64,000 bases of DNA, from the NCBI GenBank assembly GCA_963930055.1, contig CAWVKS010000008.1:496001-560000 (forward strand). Reading direction: 5' to 3'. This stretch comes from Pullichristensenella sp963930055. GTDB lineage: Bacteria; Bacillota; Clostridia; Christensenellales; Aristaeellaceae. This document shows, in pieces, positions 1-8,094 of this stretch (positions are counted from its first letter, which is position 1; each line of letters begins with the position of its first letter). Under the pieces are notes generated by a model. The model was not told the DNA's origin, made no database searches, and was given only the letters and a program-made list of their open reading frames with translations. Both the position numbers and the translations under genes were made by a program.

Positions 1-1
1 G

Positions 2-454
2 GTGCTCAATCTCATCAACAGCCGTTCCGGCCGGGCGATCATGGCCTGCCGCGACAGCCGCATCGCCGCCGAGTCCGTGGGCATCAACATCACCAAGTAC
101 CGCATGATGGCCTTCGTCACTTCCGCGGTGCTGGCAGGCATGGCGGGCGCGCTCTATGGCCTCAACTACTCCACGGTCACGGCCGCGAAGTTCGATTTCA
201 ACACCTCCATACTCGTGCTGGTGTTCGTGGTGCTGGGCGGCATCGGCAACATCTGGGGCTCGATCATCGCCGCCACGCTTTTGACGGTGCTGCCCGAGCT
301 TCTGCGCGGCTTCAGCGACTACCGCATGCTCGTCTACGCCGTGGTGCTGATCCTCGTCATGCTTTTGACGAACACGCCGGCCTCGCGCGCCTTCTTCGCG
401 CGGCTTCTGCCCCATAAACGCGGCGAGGACGGGAAAGGAGGCGAGGCGGCATGA
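2..454 (+). CDS. livM: Branched-chain amino-acid ABC transporter permease, LivM-type (C-terminal part)
   Basis: This is the C-terminal 150 residues of an inner-membrane permease; the gene begins before the window. Several hydrophobic helices alternate with short loops, and the GALYGL and VLGGIGNIWG segments are typical of LivM, where the conserved GGxGxxxG loop lies near the transporter core. It would form the membrane channel with LivH and take up leucine, isoleucine, valine or related substrates using the two ATPases that follow. Its stop overlaps the livG start by four bases (ATGA), so the genes are translationally coupled. The family call is firm. The substrate is less certain because the binding protein is outside the window. 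Confidence 0.9.
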   Translation: MLNLINSRSGRAIMACRDSRIAAESVGINITKYRMMAFVTSAVLAGMAGALYGLNYSTVTAAKFDFNTSILVLVFVVLGGIGNIWGSIIAATLLTVLPELLRGFSDYRMLVYAVVLILVMLLTNTPASRAFFARLLPHKRGEDGKGGEAA

Positions 455-1305
455 CGCAGAGAAGATCGACCACAAAAATGGTGCCCTTCCCCAGCCACAG
501 CATCGTGCCCGAGCGCGATGTGGACAAGCTGCCCGTATTGGAAGCGAGGCACCTGGGCATCGAGTTCGGCGGCCTCAAGGCCGTGGAGGACTTCAACCTC
601 ACCATCGGCAGAACGGAGATCGCCGGCCTCATCGGCCCCAACGGCGCGGGCAAGACCACGGTGTTCAACCTGCTGACCAAGGTCTACCAGCCCACCTCCG
701 GCACCATCATGATCAACGGCAAGGACACCGCCGGCATGAACACCGTGCAGGCCAACAAACTGGGCGTGGCCCGCACGTTCCAGAACATCCGCCTCTTTGG
801 CAACATGAGCGTGGAGGACAATGTGCGCATCGGGCTGCACAACCAGGTGCCCTACGGCATGTTCTCCGGCATCTTCCGCCTGCCGCGCTACTGGAAGCAG
901 GAGAAAAAGCAGCACGAGCGCGCGCTGGAGCTTCTCTCCATCTTTGACATGCAGGACATGGCCGCCGCCAAGGCCGGCTCCCTGCCCTACGGCGCGCAGC
1001 GGCGGCTGGAGATCGTGCGCGCGCTGGCCACGAACCCCTCGCTGCTGCTCCTGGACGAGCCGGCGGCGGGCATGAACCCCCACGAGACGGAAGAATTGAT
1101 GGACAGCATCATCAAGATCCGCGATCAGTTCCAGATCGCCGTGATGCTCATTGAGCACGATATGAAACTGGTCATGGGCATCTGCGAGGGCATTTGCGTG
1201 CTCAATTACGGCCGCGTCATCGCCAAGGGCACGGCGGAAGAGATCCAGAAAAACCCCACCGTCATCGAGGCATATCTTGGCCGCAGAAAGGAGGACGCCC
1301 AGTGA
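451..1305 (+). CDS. livG: Branched-chain amino-acid ABC transporter ATP-binding protein LivG
   Basis: This 284-residue cytoplasmic ATPase is one of two that power the Liv importer. Walker A is GPNGAGKT at about residues 62-69, the signature segment is YGAQRRLEI near 178, Walker B is LLLLDEP near 196, and the switch histidine is in IEHDMKLV. The YGxQRRLEI signature in place of LSGGQ is characteristic of LivG. About 28 residues precede the usual family start; the ATG at 451 is kept because it overlaps the livM stop. The stop overlaps the GTG start of livF, so livM-livG-livF read as one coupled operon. Confidence 0.95.
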   Translation: MTQRRSTTKMVPFPSHSIVPERDVDKLPVLEARHLGIEFGGLKAVEDFNLTIGRTEIAGLIGPNGAGKTTVFNLLTKVYQPTSGTIMINGKDTAGMNTVQANKLGVARTFQNIRLFGNMSVEDNVRIGLHNQVPYGMFSGIFRLPRYWKQEKKQHERALELLSIFDMQDMAAAKAGSLPYGAQRRLEIVRALATNPSLLLLDEPAAGMNPHETEELMDSIIKIRDQFQIAVMLIEHDMKLVMGICEGICVLNYGRVIAKGTAEEIQKNPTVIEAYLGRRKEDAQ

Positions 1306-2009
1306 GCCTGCTCAAAGTCGAGGACATGCACGTCTACTACGGCAATATACACGCCATCAAGGGCGTTTCCTTCGAGGTCAACGAAGGCGAGATCGTCACG
1401 CTTATCGGCGCCAACGGCGCGGGCAAGTCCACCACGCTCAACACCGTCGCCGGCCTGCTCAAGCCGCGCAGCGGCCAGGTGACCTTTAACGGCCAGAATA
1501 TCGTCGGCATGCCGGCCAGCAAGGTGGTTTCGCTGGGCATGGCGCTCTGCCCCGAAGGCCGGCGCGTGTTCCAGCAGATGACCGTGCGCGAAAACCTGGA
1601 AATGGGCGGCTTCACCCGCCCCGCCGGGGAGATCGCCGGTTCGCTCGACCACGTGTTCAAGCTCTTTCCGCGCCTCAAGGAGCGCGAAAAGCAGGTGGCC
1701 GGCACGCTCTCCGGCGGCGAACAGCAGATGCTGGCCATGGGCCGCGCCCTCATGGGCCGCCCGAAGCTGTTGATGCTGGACGAGCCGTCCATGGGCCTCG
1801 CGCCCAAGCTGGTCGACCAGATCTTCGACATCATTTCCGAACTGCACGCCGCCGGTACCACCATTTTGCTGGTGGAGCAGAACGCGCTGATGGCCCTGCA
1901 GGTGGCCTCGCGCGGCTACGTGCTGGAAACGGGTCGCATCACGCTCGCCGACGACGCCGACAAACTGCTCGTCAACGACAGCGTGCGCGCCGCCTATCTG
2001 GGCGGCTGA
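1302..2009 (+). CDS. livF: Branched-chain amino-acid ABC transporter ATP-binding protein LivF
   Basis: This is the second ATPase of the Liv importer, 235 residues from the GTG at 1302. That start is chosen because it overlaps the livG stop (GTGA), follows AAAGGAGG at about 1288-1295, and puts VSLLKVEDMHVYYG at the N-terminus as in family members. Walker A is GANGAGKST near residue 36, the signature LSGGEQQML near 136, Walker B LLMLDEPSMGL near 158, and the H-loop is LLVEQNA; the Gln after Glu is usual for LivF. It is the last gene of the operon, and a strong hairpin follows within 20 bases. Confidence 0.95.
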   Translation: MSLLKVEDMHVYYGNIHAIKGVSFEVNEGEIVTLIGANGAGKSTTLNTVAGLLKPRSGQVTFNGQNIVGMPASKVVSLGMALCPEGRRVFQQMTVRENLEMGGFTRPAGEIAGSLDHVFKLFPRLKEREKQVAGTLSGGEQQMLAMGRALMGRPKLLMLDEPSMGLAPKLVDQIFDIISELHAAGTTILLVEQNALMALQVASRGYVLETGRITLADDADKLLVNDSVRAAYLGG

Positions 2010-2028
2010 CGCCCCAAAAAAGACAAGA

Positions 2029-2057
2029 CCCGCCCGGGAGAATGCTTCCCGGGCGGG
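2029..2057. terminator. Intrinsic terminator after livF, shared with convergent corA
   Basis: A 12-bp GC-rich stem (CCCGCCCGGGAG with CTTCCCGGGCGGG, loop AATG) lies between the convergent livF and corA stops. Short A and T tracts flank it, so it can act in both directions. Confidence 0.85.
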
Positions 2058-2072
2058 CCTTTGCGCGCCACT

Positions 2073-2951
2073 TCACAAAAACTTCTTGCGCCGGAAATAC
2101 CAGACGCACAGCGCCACGATGACCAGGCTGACGAGTATGATGAGCGGATACCCCCACGGCCAGGCAAGCTCCGGCATGCCGGTAAAGTTCATGCCGTACC
2201 AGCCCGCCAGCAGCGTCAGCGGCAGGAAGATGGTCGTCACCACGGTGAGGAACTTCATGATCTCGTTTTGCCGGATGCCGATCTGCGCCTGATACAGTTC
2301 CCGGATCTGCAGCAGATATTCGCGCAGGCTGAGCGCGTCCTCGCGCAACCGATGGGCGCGCTCGCCGCTGAGGGCGAGGGAACGCGCCTCGACGGGGGAG
2401 AGGGCGGCCTCCTGCGCCGCGTCGCTGAGGTATTCAAACATGTCCTCCAGCTGCGCGGCATAGCGCGCCAGCGCCGATACCTGCTTGCGCACGCCCAGCA
2501 GCTTGCCGCCAAAGCGGTTGGAGGTCAGCGCCGCTTCGGTCAGCGCCTCCGTTTCCAGTTTTTCCGCGCGCGCTTCCAGCGCTTCCACGGCCCCGGTTTC
2601 CGGGGGCAACAGCGCCGCCAGCGCCGCGCACAGCGCCCCGCCCGCCGTCAACGGCCGCCCGAGGAGGCCGTCCAGCACGCCCTGTACGAAATCGCCCTCG
2701 TCGCAAACGGCGAGGTTCCCTTCCCAAAGGGCGAAGGTGAAGCTGCCCGCGCTGCGCTTAACCGCCCCGACCAGCGCCGCGCCTTCTGTGCCGGCGCGGC
2801 AGTAGCGCGCCTGCGCCGGCAGCGGCAGGCGTATGGCCGCGGGCAGATGGACGGCCTCCAGTTCCACGGGCGCGAACAGGCACACTTCCCCGCGCCACGC
2901 CGGCGCGCCCTCGCGGCGGGCAAAGCCGCCCTTCGTGCTATACAGCCGCAT
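2073..2951 (-). CDS. corA: CorA-family magnesium/cobalt transport protein
   Basis: This 292-residue protein belongs to the CorA/MIT family of pentameric divalent-cation channels. The diagnostic GMN motif is in GWYGMNFTGMPEL at about residues 247-259, after the first C-terminal membrane helix (roughly 230-250). The second helix (about 262-283) ends in the basic tail FRRKKFL. The N-terminal 220 residues are the cytoplasmic funnel domain, with long helices rich in Glu, Ala and Arg. It would admit Mg2+ (or Co2+/Ni2+) down the electrochemical gradient. The gene stands alone and converges on livF. Ion specificity cannot be read from the sequence. Confidence 0.9.
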   Translation of the reverse strand: MRLYSTKGGFARREGAPAWRGEVCLFAPVELEAVHLPAAIRLPLPAQARYCRAGTEGAALVGAVKRSAGSFTFALWEGNLAVCDEGDFVQGVLDGLLGRPLTAGGALCAALAALLPPETGAVEALEARAEKLETEALTEAALTSNRFGGKLLGVRKQVSALARYAAQLEDMFEYLSDAAQEAALSPVEARSLALSGERAHRLREDALSLREYLLQIRELYQAQIGIRQNEIMKFLTVVTTIFLPLTLLAGWYGMNFTGMPELAWPWGYPLIILVSLVIVALCVWYFRRKKFL

Positions 2952-3061
2952 TGCGTCTCCCTCCTTGCGCCTCTATGGTATCACGCCGCCACCCCGCTGT
3001 CAATGCGCGTGTCTTTTGCAGAAAAACAACTGTCCGCCTCACACGTTTAACCTGCGCTTTG

Positions 3062-3091
3062 TTGACGCGCGGCCCCATCCATCGCTATAAT
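3062..3091 (+). promoter_or_regulatory. Sigma-A-type promoter of lysC
   Basis: TTGACG at 3062-3067 and TATAAT at 3086-3091 are separated by 18 bases. The ribosome-binding site GGAAGGA lies at about 3112-3118, ahead of the ATG at 3129. No riboswitch-sized leader fits in the short untranslated region. Confidence 0.75.
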
Positions 3092-3128
3092 AGTACCCTA
3101 GGAACAAAGTTGGAAGGACGACGAGCAC

Positions 3129-4466
3129 ATGAACGGCACCATCGTTTGCAAATTCGGCGGTTCGTCGCTTGCGGACGCGAGCGGCCTTCAAAAGGCGAAA
3201 AACATACTCCTTGGCAATGAAAAACGGCGCTTCGCCGTGCCCAGCGCCCCGGGGCGGCGCTTCGACGGCGACGACAAGGTGACCGATCTTCTCTACCGCT
3301 GCTATCAGCAGGTGGAAAAGGGCGAGGACTGCGCGGAGACCTTTGCCAAAATCGAGGAACGCTATCTGGGCATCGCCCGCGAGCTGGGCCTGACGATGGA
3401 CGTCAGGGCGCTGCTCAAAGACACACGCGCCGCCATCGAGCGCGTGCGCACGCCGGACTTTGCCGCCAGCCGCGGCGAATACCTGAACGGCGTGCTGCTG
3501 GCAAACTATCTGGGCTGGGACTTCATCGATGCGGCGGACGTGGTGCGCTTTGACAAGCAGGGCGCTTTTGCCGCCGAGTGGACCAACCGCGTGCTCGCGG
3601 AGGAACTGAAAAAGCACGAGCGCGCCGTCATCCCCGGCTTTTACGGCGCGTTCCCGGACGGCAGCGTGCGCACCTTTTCGCGCGGCGGCAGCGACATTTC
3701 CGGCGCGCTGGTGGCCCGCGCCGCCGAAGCCGAATTGTACGAAAACTGGACGGACGTTTCCGGCTTTCTCATGGCCGACCCGCGCGTGGTCAAAAATCCC
3801 GCCGGCATCGAGCGCCTCACCTACCGCGAACTGCGCGAGCTTTCCTACATGGGCGCGACCGTTTTGCACGAGGACGCCATCTTCCCCGTGCACAAGGCCG
3901 GCATTCCCACCAACATCCGCAACACCAACGACCCGGATCACCCCGGCACGATGATCGTCGACAAGGCGAAAGACGTTCAATACCGCTATCCCATCACCGG
4001 CATCGCCGGCCACAAGAACTTTTCCCTCATCTCCATCGAAAAGGCGATGATGAACGCGGAATTGGGCTTTGGCCGCCGCGTGTTGCAGGCGGTGGAGGAA
4101 TTTGGCATCTCCTTCGAGCATCTGCCCACCGGCATCGACACCATGTGCGTGGTCGTCTCCGACGTGGAGCTGAACCGCTACCGCGACAAGCTCATCAACC
4201 GCATCAACGAGCTTTGCCAGCCCGACCACATCGAGATCTCCTCCGGCCTTGCCCTCATCGCCACCGTGGGACAGGGCATGGTGCGCACGCGCGGCACGGC
4301 GGCGAGGCTGTTTGGCGCGCTCTATCAGGCCGGCGTCAACGTGCGCATGATCGACCAGGGCTCCAGCGAACTGAACATCATCGTCGGCGTGGACGGCGAG
4401 GAGTTCGAGGCCGCTGTGCGCGCCATTTATGAAGCCTTCGTCGGCGAGGCGCAAAAAGACGCCTGA
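3129..4466 (+). CDS. lysC: Aspartate kinase
   Basis: Aspartokinase (445 residues) phosphorylates aspartate to aspartyl-4-phosphate, the first committed step to lysine, threonine, methionine and diaminopimelate. The N-terminal KFGGSSLA (residues 8-15) is the kinase signature; the substrate-binding FSRGGSDISGALVA and TDVSGFLMADPRVV segments follow. The last 150 residues form tandem ACT domains, seen in GIAGHKNFSLISI and ATVGQGMVRTRGTAARLF, which usually bind the feedback inhibitor. The monocistronic setting, short leader and strong promoter suggest control by allostery, with no attenuation seen in the DNA. Which amino acid inhibits it cannot be told. Confidence 0.95.
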   Translation: MNGTIVCKFGGSSLADASGLQKAKNILLGNEKRRFAVPSAPGRRFDGDDKVTDLLYRCYQQVEKGEDCAETFAKIEERYLGIARELGLTMDVRALLKDTRAAIERVRTPDFAASRGEYLNGVLLANYLGWDFIDAADVVRFDKQGAFAAEWTNRVLAEELKKHERAVIPGFYGAFPDGSVRTFSRGGSDISGALVARAAEAELYENWTDVSGFLMADPRVVKNPAGIERLTYRELRELSYMGATVLHEDAIFPVHKAGIPTNIRNTNDPDHPGTMIVDKAKDVQYRYPITGIAGHKNFSLISIEKAMMNAELGFGRRVLQAVEEFGISFEHLPTGIDTMCVVVSDVELNRYRDKLINRINELCQPDHIEISSGLALIATVGQGMVRTRGTAARLFGALYQAGVNVRMIDQGSSELNIIVGVDGEEFEAAVRAIYEAFVGEAQKDA

Positions 4467-4480
4467 TTCCGCATGCTGTG

Positions 4481-4518
4481 AAAGCGGCGCTCCAAGCATC
4501 GCGGGAGCGCCGCTTTTT
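4481..4518 (+). terminator. Intrinsic terminator of lysC
   Basis: The stem GCGGCGCTCC / GGGAGCGCCGC is followed by TTTTT, 15 bases after the lysC stop. Confidence 0.85.
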
Positions 4519-4533
4519 GCCGCCTTTCCCCCC

Positions 4534-4562
4534 TTGACGTGCGGCGCGCGGCGTGTTATGCT
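4534..4562 (+). promoter_or_regulatory. Promoter of the low-molecular-weight phosphatase gene
   Basis: TTGACG (4534-4539) and TATGCT (4557-4562) are spaced by 17 bases, immediately after the lysC terminator. Confidence 0.65.
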
Positions 4563-4597
4563 TTTGGCGATAAACTGCACGAAAATGAGGGATGGCC

Positions 4598-5011
4598 TTG
4601 AAGATCATTTGCGTCTGCACGGGCAATACCTGCCGCAGCCCCATGGCGGCGGCGCTGCTTGGCCGCCTGCTGCCGGGGGACGAGGTCGCCTCCGCCGGCC
4701 TCTACGCCGAGGACGGCGCGCCCGCCAGTTACCACGCGCTTCTGGCCATGGACGATATGGGCATCGACATTTCCGGCCACATGGCGCGCCGCTTCCGCCC
4801 GGAGATGGGGGAGGGGGCGTTGCTGCTCGCCATGACCCGCAGCCAGGCGCGCGTCCTGCGCTCCCTCTGCCCGGGCGCCAAAGTGGAGCTCTTTTTGGGC
4901 GACGAGGAGGTGCCCGACCCCTTCGGGCAGGGCATGGAGGCCTACGAGCGCACGGCGCGCATACTGGAAGAGGGCGCGCGCGCCATCGCCCGCCGGCTGC
5001 AAGGCGCGTGA
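4598..5011 (+). CDS. Low-molecular-weight protein-tyrosine (or arginine) phosphatase
   Basis: This small cytoplasmic phosphatase (about 137 residues) has the P-loop C-x5-R-S at its N-terminus (CTGNTCRS) and the general-acid Asp in PDPFGQG near its C-terminus, so the catalytic set is complete. Firmicutes relatives include phosphotyrosine phosphatases and the arginine phosphatase YwlE, which has a Thr in the P-loop. The Thr in CTGNTCR is compatible with YwlE-type activity, but that is inference. An ATG at 4592 is in frame, but the GAGG at 4587-4590 would be one base from it and seven from the TTG at 4598, so the TTG is preferred. It is monocistronic. Confidence 0.88.
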   Translation: MKIICVCTGNTCRSPMAAALLGRLLPGDEVASAGLYAEDGAPASYHALLAMDDMGIDISGHMARRFRPEMGEGALLLAMTRSQARVLRSLCPGAKVELFLGDEEVPDPFGQGMEAYERTARILEEGARAIARRLQGA

Positions 5012-5020
5012 GATAAAAAA

Positions 5021-5058
5021 CGACGGACGTCCCGCAAAAGGGGCGTCCGCCGTTTTTT
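5021..5058. terminator. Bidirectional terminator between phosphatase and secreted-protein genes
   Basis: A hairpin (CGACGGACG ... CGTCCGCCG) is flanked by AAAAAA on the left and TTTTTTT on the right. It serves the two convergent genes. Confidence 0.85.
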
Positions 5059-5063
5059 TGCCG

Positions 5064-5792
5064 TTACAGCGTAACGTCAGCGGTGAAGAACGTTTCGCCC
5101 GTGTCGATGTCGTAGGCCCAGATGGTGAAGCGCAGGGATCGGGGCGCGGCCAGCGCCGCCGCCACCTCCGCGTCGCCCTCGGCCTCGAAGATGATATAGT
5201 CGACCACGCTCTCGCCCGCGTAGACGTCGTAAACGCCGTGGCCGAGCACGCTCAGGCCGTTGATCTCGGCCAGCACGATGTCCAGCGTCAAGTCGCGGTC
5301 GCTGCCGTTTTCCACGGTGGCGTCGATGCGCAGGGTGCCGTCGCCGATCCGCACGGTGTCCTCATAGAGCGTCATGCGCACGCCGTTCTGATCGACCACC
5401 ACGGTGCCGTTTTCCAGCGTTACGCCGGCTTCCTCCATGACGCGGCGGTCCAGCTCGCGGGAAACGCGGTTGCCCAGCGCGTTGAGGTCGGCGTCGCTCA
5501 TGCCGGCCAGGTCCACCAGCCTGGGGTCAGTGACCGCGCCCGAGGGCTGCGCGGCCGCCTCCTGCGCGTCTTTGACGTCCTCCAGGCCGCCCAAAAGGTT
5601 GTCGAGCATCTGCTGGGCGTCCTCCGCGCCCGGGGCATCTTCGGCGGGCGCTTCGGCTGCCGGCGCTTCCGTCGCCGCCGGCGCGTCCGCGCCCAGCGCG
5701 GGGCGGCGCTCCTTGAGGCCGAAGCCCTCCGCAAAGCCCGCGGCGCACAGCAGCGTCGCGGCGGCCAACACCAGGCAAAGCAATTTCTTCAT
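5064..5792 (-). CDS. Secreted protein of unknown function
   Basis: The 242-residue product starts with a clear Sec signal peptide (MKKLLCLVLAAATLLCAAGFAEG), with likely cleavage after AGFA. A low-complexity Ala/Glu/Pro linker at about residues 35-60 follows. The rest is soluble and beta-rich, with acidic patterns such as RVMEEAGVTLENGTVVVDQNGV and DRDLTLDIVLAEINGLSV. I do not recognise a family. The region around residues 110-240 resembles the Ig-like folds common in extracellular Firmicutes proteins, which is only an impression. No lipobox cysteine sits at the cleavage site. It is a single gene with its own promoter, divergent from the ABC-F gene. Confidence 0.75.
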   Translation of the reverse strand: MKKLLCLVLAAATLLCAAGFAEGFGLKERRPALGADAPAATEAPAAEAPAEDAPGAEDAQQMLDNLLGGLEDVKDAQEAAAQPSGAVTDPRLVDLAGMSDADLNALGNRVSRELDRRVMEEAGVTLENGTVVVDQNGVRMTLYEDTVRIGDGTLRIDATVENGSDRDLTLDIVLAEINGLSVLGHGVYDVYAGESVVDYIIFEAEGDAEVAAALAAPRSLRFTIWAYDIDTGETFFTADVTL

Positions 5793-5824
5793 GGCAAACT
5801 TCCTCCCGGATAGATTCCGCCTTC

Positions 5825-5853
5825 ATTATACCACGACGCCGCCCCGCAGACAA
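5825..5853 (-). promoter_or_regulatory. Promoter of the secreted-protein gene
   Basis: On the minus strand, TTGTCT (5853-5848) and TATAAT (5830-5825) are 17 bases apart, upstream of GGGAGGA and the ATG at 5792. Confidence 0.7.
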
Positions 5854-5876
5854 GGAGATCTTGCCATGCGCACGCC

Positions 5877-5905
5877 TTGACAATCGGGCGGAAACGTGCT
5901 ATAAA
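5877..5905 (+). promoter_or_regulatory. Consensus promoter of the ABC-F gene
   Basis: TTGACA (5877-5882) and TATAAA (5900-5905) with a 17-base spacer form one of the best sigma-A promoters in the window. Transcription would start near 5912, leaving a leader of about 185 bases before the ABC-F start. Confidence 0.8.
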
Positions 5906-5935
5906 GTACACAGAAACAGAGAAAGGGATGAAAAG

Positions 5936-5947
5936 ATGCGCAAGTAA
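5936..5947 (+). CDS. Predicted three-residue leader peptide Met-Arg-Lys
   Basis: ATG CGC AAG TAA is preceded by GAAAGGGA at 5921-5928 with suitable spacing. It lies in the long leader of the ABC-F gene, just before a terminator hairpin. Very short upstream ORFs that act in drug-responsive attenuation are known before ABC-F genes in Firmicutes (Bacillus vmlR, Listeria lmo0919). Another ATG at 5928 is in a different frame and has its ribosome site directly against it, so it is less likely. The peptide call rests on position and spacing only. Confidence 0.5.
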   Translation: MRK

Positions 5948-5960
5948 CTCGCGTAAAACC

Positions 5961-6028
5961 GGCAGGCCATGGGCGCGCAATGCGCCGCCTTGGCGTGCCT
6001 GTCTTTGCGGGAGGGCGCATCTTTTTTC
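5961..6028 (+). promoter_or_regulatory. Putative transcription attenuator in the ABC-F leader
   Basis: ATGCGCC (5980-5986) can pair with GGCGCAT (6014-6020), directly followed by C and six T, as in an intrinsic terminator placed before the coding region. A competing pairing GGCAGGC (5961-5967) with GCCTGTC (5997-6003, one G-U) would trap the terminator's 5' arm in its loop. GATGCGC (5935-5941), inside the leader ORF, can also pair with 6015-6021. Ribosome position on the leader ORF could therefore choose the fold. The exact switch is inferred. Confidence 0.6.
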
Positions 6029-6096
6029 ACGCGAAGGGGTCTTCCTGCGCGTCTGCGCCGCTGCCCGCGGCCCTGGACGCGAAAGGGGGACTTTTT

Positions 6097-7590
6097 ATGT
6101 CCATCATCCGCATATACGATTTGACGTTTGCCTACGAGGGCGCGCCTGAACCGGTGTTCCGCGGCCTGACGCTGGAACTGGACGATACCTGGAAATTGGC
6201 GCTCACCGGCCGTAACGGCCGCGGCAAGACCACGCTTTTGAAGCTGCTTTCCGGCGAACTGGACGCGCGCGGGCGCATCCACACCGCCGCGCGCTTTGCC
6301 CGCTTTCCCTTTGCCGTGGAAGACGCGACACTGCCCGCGCGCGCGGCCATGGCCGCCGTCTGCGGCGCGGAAGAATGGCGCATAGAGCGCGAGGCGGGGC
6401 GCATTGGCCTTGACGAAGGCGCGCTCGACCGCCCGCTTGCCACACTCAGCGGCGGCGAGCGCATGAAGGCGCTGCTCTCGGCGTTGTTCCTCATCGAGGG
6501 CTGCGTGCCCCTCATCGACGAGCCGACCAACCACCTGGACGCGGAGGGCCGCCGCGCCCTGGGGCGCTACCTTGCCGGCAAGCGCGGTTTCATACTCGCC
6601 TCGCACGACCGCGACCTGCTCGACGCCTGCTGCGACCACGTGCTGGCCTTGGAGGACGGCGGCGCGACGCTGTTGCGCGGCGGCTTTTCCGACTATCTGC
6701 GCGAGCGCGAGCGCCGCGAGGCCATGGAGCGCGCCGAGGAAGAGCGCCTGCGCGGGGAGATCCGCCGCCTCGGCGAAGCCGCCCGCCGCGCCGGGGAGTG
6801 GGCGGGCCGGGCGGAAAAGGCCAAGCACCGCACCTCCGACAGCGACGGCCGCCCCGAGCGCGGCTATCAAGGGCACAAGGCGGCCAAACTGGTCAAGCGC
6901 GCCAAGGGCATCGAGCGCCGCCGCGAGGAGGCCGTCGAACAAAAGAGCCAGCTTTTGCGCCGCGTGGACGAGGCCGGCGAAGTGCGCCTGCGCCCCGCGC
7001 CCTACCATGCCGAGCGCCTCTGCGGTCTGGAAAACGCCTCCGTGCGCTTTGATGGCCGCGCGGCGTTGCGGGGCGTCGATCTGACCATTTTGCGCGGCGA
7101 GCGCGTGGCGCTGCTGGGCGGCAACGGCTGCGGCAAGACCACGGCGCTGCGGCTTTTGACGGGCGAAGTGGCGGCGGACGCGGGCCGCGTCTGGCGCGGC
7201 GGCGGCCTGCGCGTTTCCGTCGTCCCCCAGGACGCCTCCTTCCTGCGCGGCGATCTGCGCGCGTTGGCCCGGGAGCGCGGCGCGGATGTGACGCAGTTTT
7301 TCACCATACTGCGCAAGCTGGGCTTTTCCCGCGCCCATCTGGAAGCCGACGCCGCCGAACTCAGCGACGGGCAGAAGAAAAAGGCGCTGCTGGCCCTGAG
7401 CCTGTGCGAAAGCGCCCACCTCTACCTCTGGGACGAGCCGCTCAACTATATCGACGCCCTTTCCCGCGTGCAGATCGAGGGTCTCATCCTCCGCTGCCAG
7501 CCGACGCTTCTGTTCGTCGAGCACGACATGGCCTTCGTCCGCCGCGTGGCCACGCGCACGGTGCGCCTGGATGGGGCAGGGGAGAACTGA
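6097..7590 (+). CDS. ABC-F type ribosomal protection protein (Lsa/Vga-like)
   Basis: This 497-residue cytosolic protein has two ABC ATPase domains and no membrane helices. Domain 1 has GRNGRGKTT, LSGGERMKAL and PLIDEPTNHLD. Domain 2 has GGNGCGKTT, LSDGQKKKAL and LYLWDEPLNYID. Between them is a charged helical linker (about residues 205-310), the P-site tRNA interaction motif that displaces drugs from the ribosome in resistance ABC-F proteins. WDEPLNYID in domain 2 is typical of the Lsa/Vga/Sal-type group, which protects against lincosamides, pleuromutilins and streptogramin A. The ATG at 6097 is chosen because it follows AAAGGGGGA and starts at SIIRIYDLTFAY. The consensus promoter and attenuator-like leader support antibiotic-induced expression. 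The drug spectrum is not readable. Confidence 0.88.
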   Translation: MSIIRIYDLTFAYEGAPEPVFRGLTLELDDTWKLALTGRNGRGKTTLLKLLSGELDARGRIHTAARFARFPFAVEDATLPARAAMAAVCGAEEWRIEREAGRIGLDEGALDRPLATLSGGERMKALLSALFLIEGCVPLIDEPTNHLDAEGRRALGRYLAGKRGFILASHDRDLLDACCDHVLALEDGGATLLRGGFSDYLRERERREAMERAEEERLRGEIRRLGEAARRAGEWAGRAEKAKHRTSDSDGRPERGYQGHKAAKLVKRAKGIERRREEAVEQKSQLLRRVDEAGEVRLRPAPYHAERLCGLENASVRFDGRAALRGVDLTILRGERVALLGGNGCGKTTALRLLTGEVAADAGRVWRGGGLRVSVVPQDASFLRGDLRALARERGADVTQFFTILRKLGFSRAHLEADAAELSDGQKKKALLALSLCESAHLYLWDEPLNYIDALSRVQIEGLILRCQPTLLFVEHDMAFVRRVATRTVRLDGAGEN

Positions 7591-7604
7591 ATAGCAACGC
7601 AAAC

Positions 7605-7630
7605 AGCGGCTGCCCACAAAGAGCAGCCGC
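7605..7630. terminator. Hairpin between the ABC-F and flavodoxin genes
   Basis: The stem GCGGCTGC / GCAGCCGC lies between convergent genes. There is no long T tract on the plus side, so strength is uncertain. Confidence 0.55.
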
Positions 7631-7661
7631 CATGGCGCGTTCCGCAGGGGCGCGCCCTGTT

Positions 7662-8075
7662 TTACCCTTCCGCCAGCGCCCTGCCCAGCGCCTCGCAGGC
7701 GGCGAGCGCCTCGCCGTCCGGCGTCTCCTGGCAGATGACGCATTCAGCCGCCAGCTCCGCCCCCAGCGAAAGGCACTCGGCCTCCCAGTTGCGCATCCAC
7801 TCGCCGTCGCCCCATCCGTAGGAGCCGAACAGGGCGATCTTCTTGCCGGCAAGGCGGCTCTTACAGCCCTCGAACATCGGCTCGAACTCGCTTTCCTCCA
7901 GCTGCTCGGAACCCATGGAGGGGCAGCCGAAGCCGATGGCGTCGTAGGCGTCCATCTTCTCGCCGGAAAAGGCGTCCGCCGTGAACAGCTCCGCGCCCGC
8001 CGCGCTTGCCACGGCCTCGGCCATGGCCTGCGTGTTGCCCGTGCCGCTCCAGTATACCACCGCTACATTGTTCAT
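7662..8075 (-). CDS. Flavodoxin (short chain)
   Basis: This 137-residue FMN-binding electron carrier has the phosphate-binding loop WSGTGNTQAM (about residues 9-18), the first isoalloxazine loop around GCPSMGSEQLEE, and the second around FGSYGWGDGEWM. Length and motifs fit short-chain clostridial flavodoxins, which replace ferredoxin when iron is scarce. It is the second gene of a two-gene operon: the DUF3793 gene ends 19 bases upstream. Two palindromic sites lie ahead of that operon, consistent with metal-responsive control, though the regulator is not identified here. Confidence 0.93.
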   Translation of the reverse strand: MNNVAVVYWSGTGNTQAMAEAVASAAGAELFTADAFSGEKMDAYDAIGFGCPSMGSEQLEESEFEPMFEGCKSRLAGKKIALFGSYGWGDGEWMRNWEAECLSLGAELAAECVICQETPDGEALAACEALGRALAEG

Positions 8076-8094
8076 CTCTTTGATCCTTCCTTTC

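Noticed and set aside
6097..7590. An ABC transporter ATPase with membrane partner.
   Set aside because: Two fused ATPase domains with a linker and no membrane genes nearby are the ABC-F layout, which acts on ribosomes.
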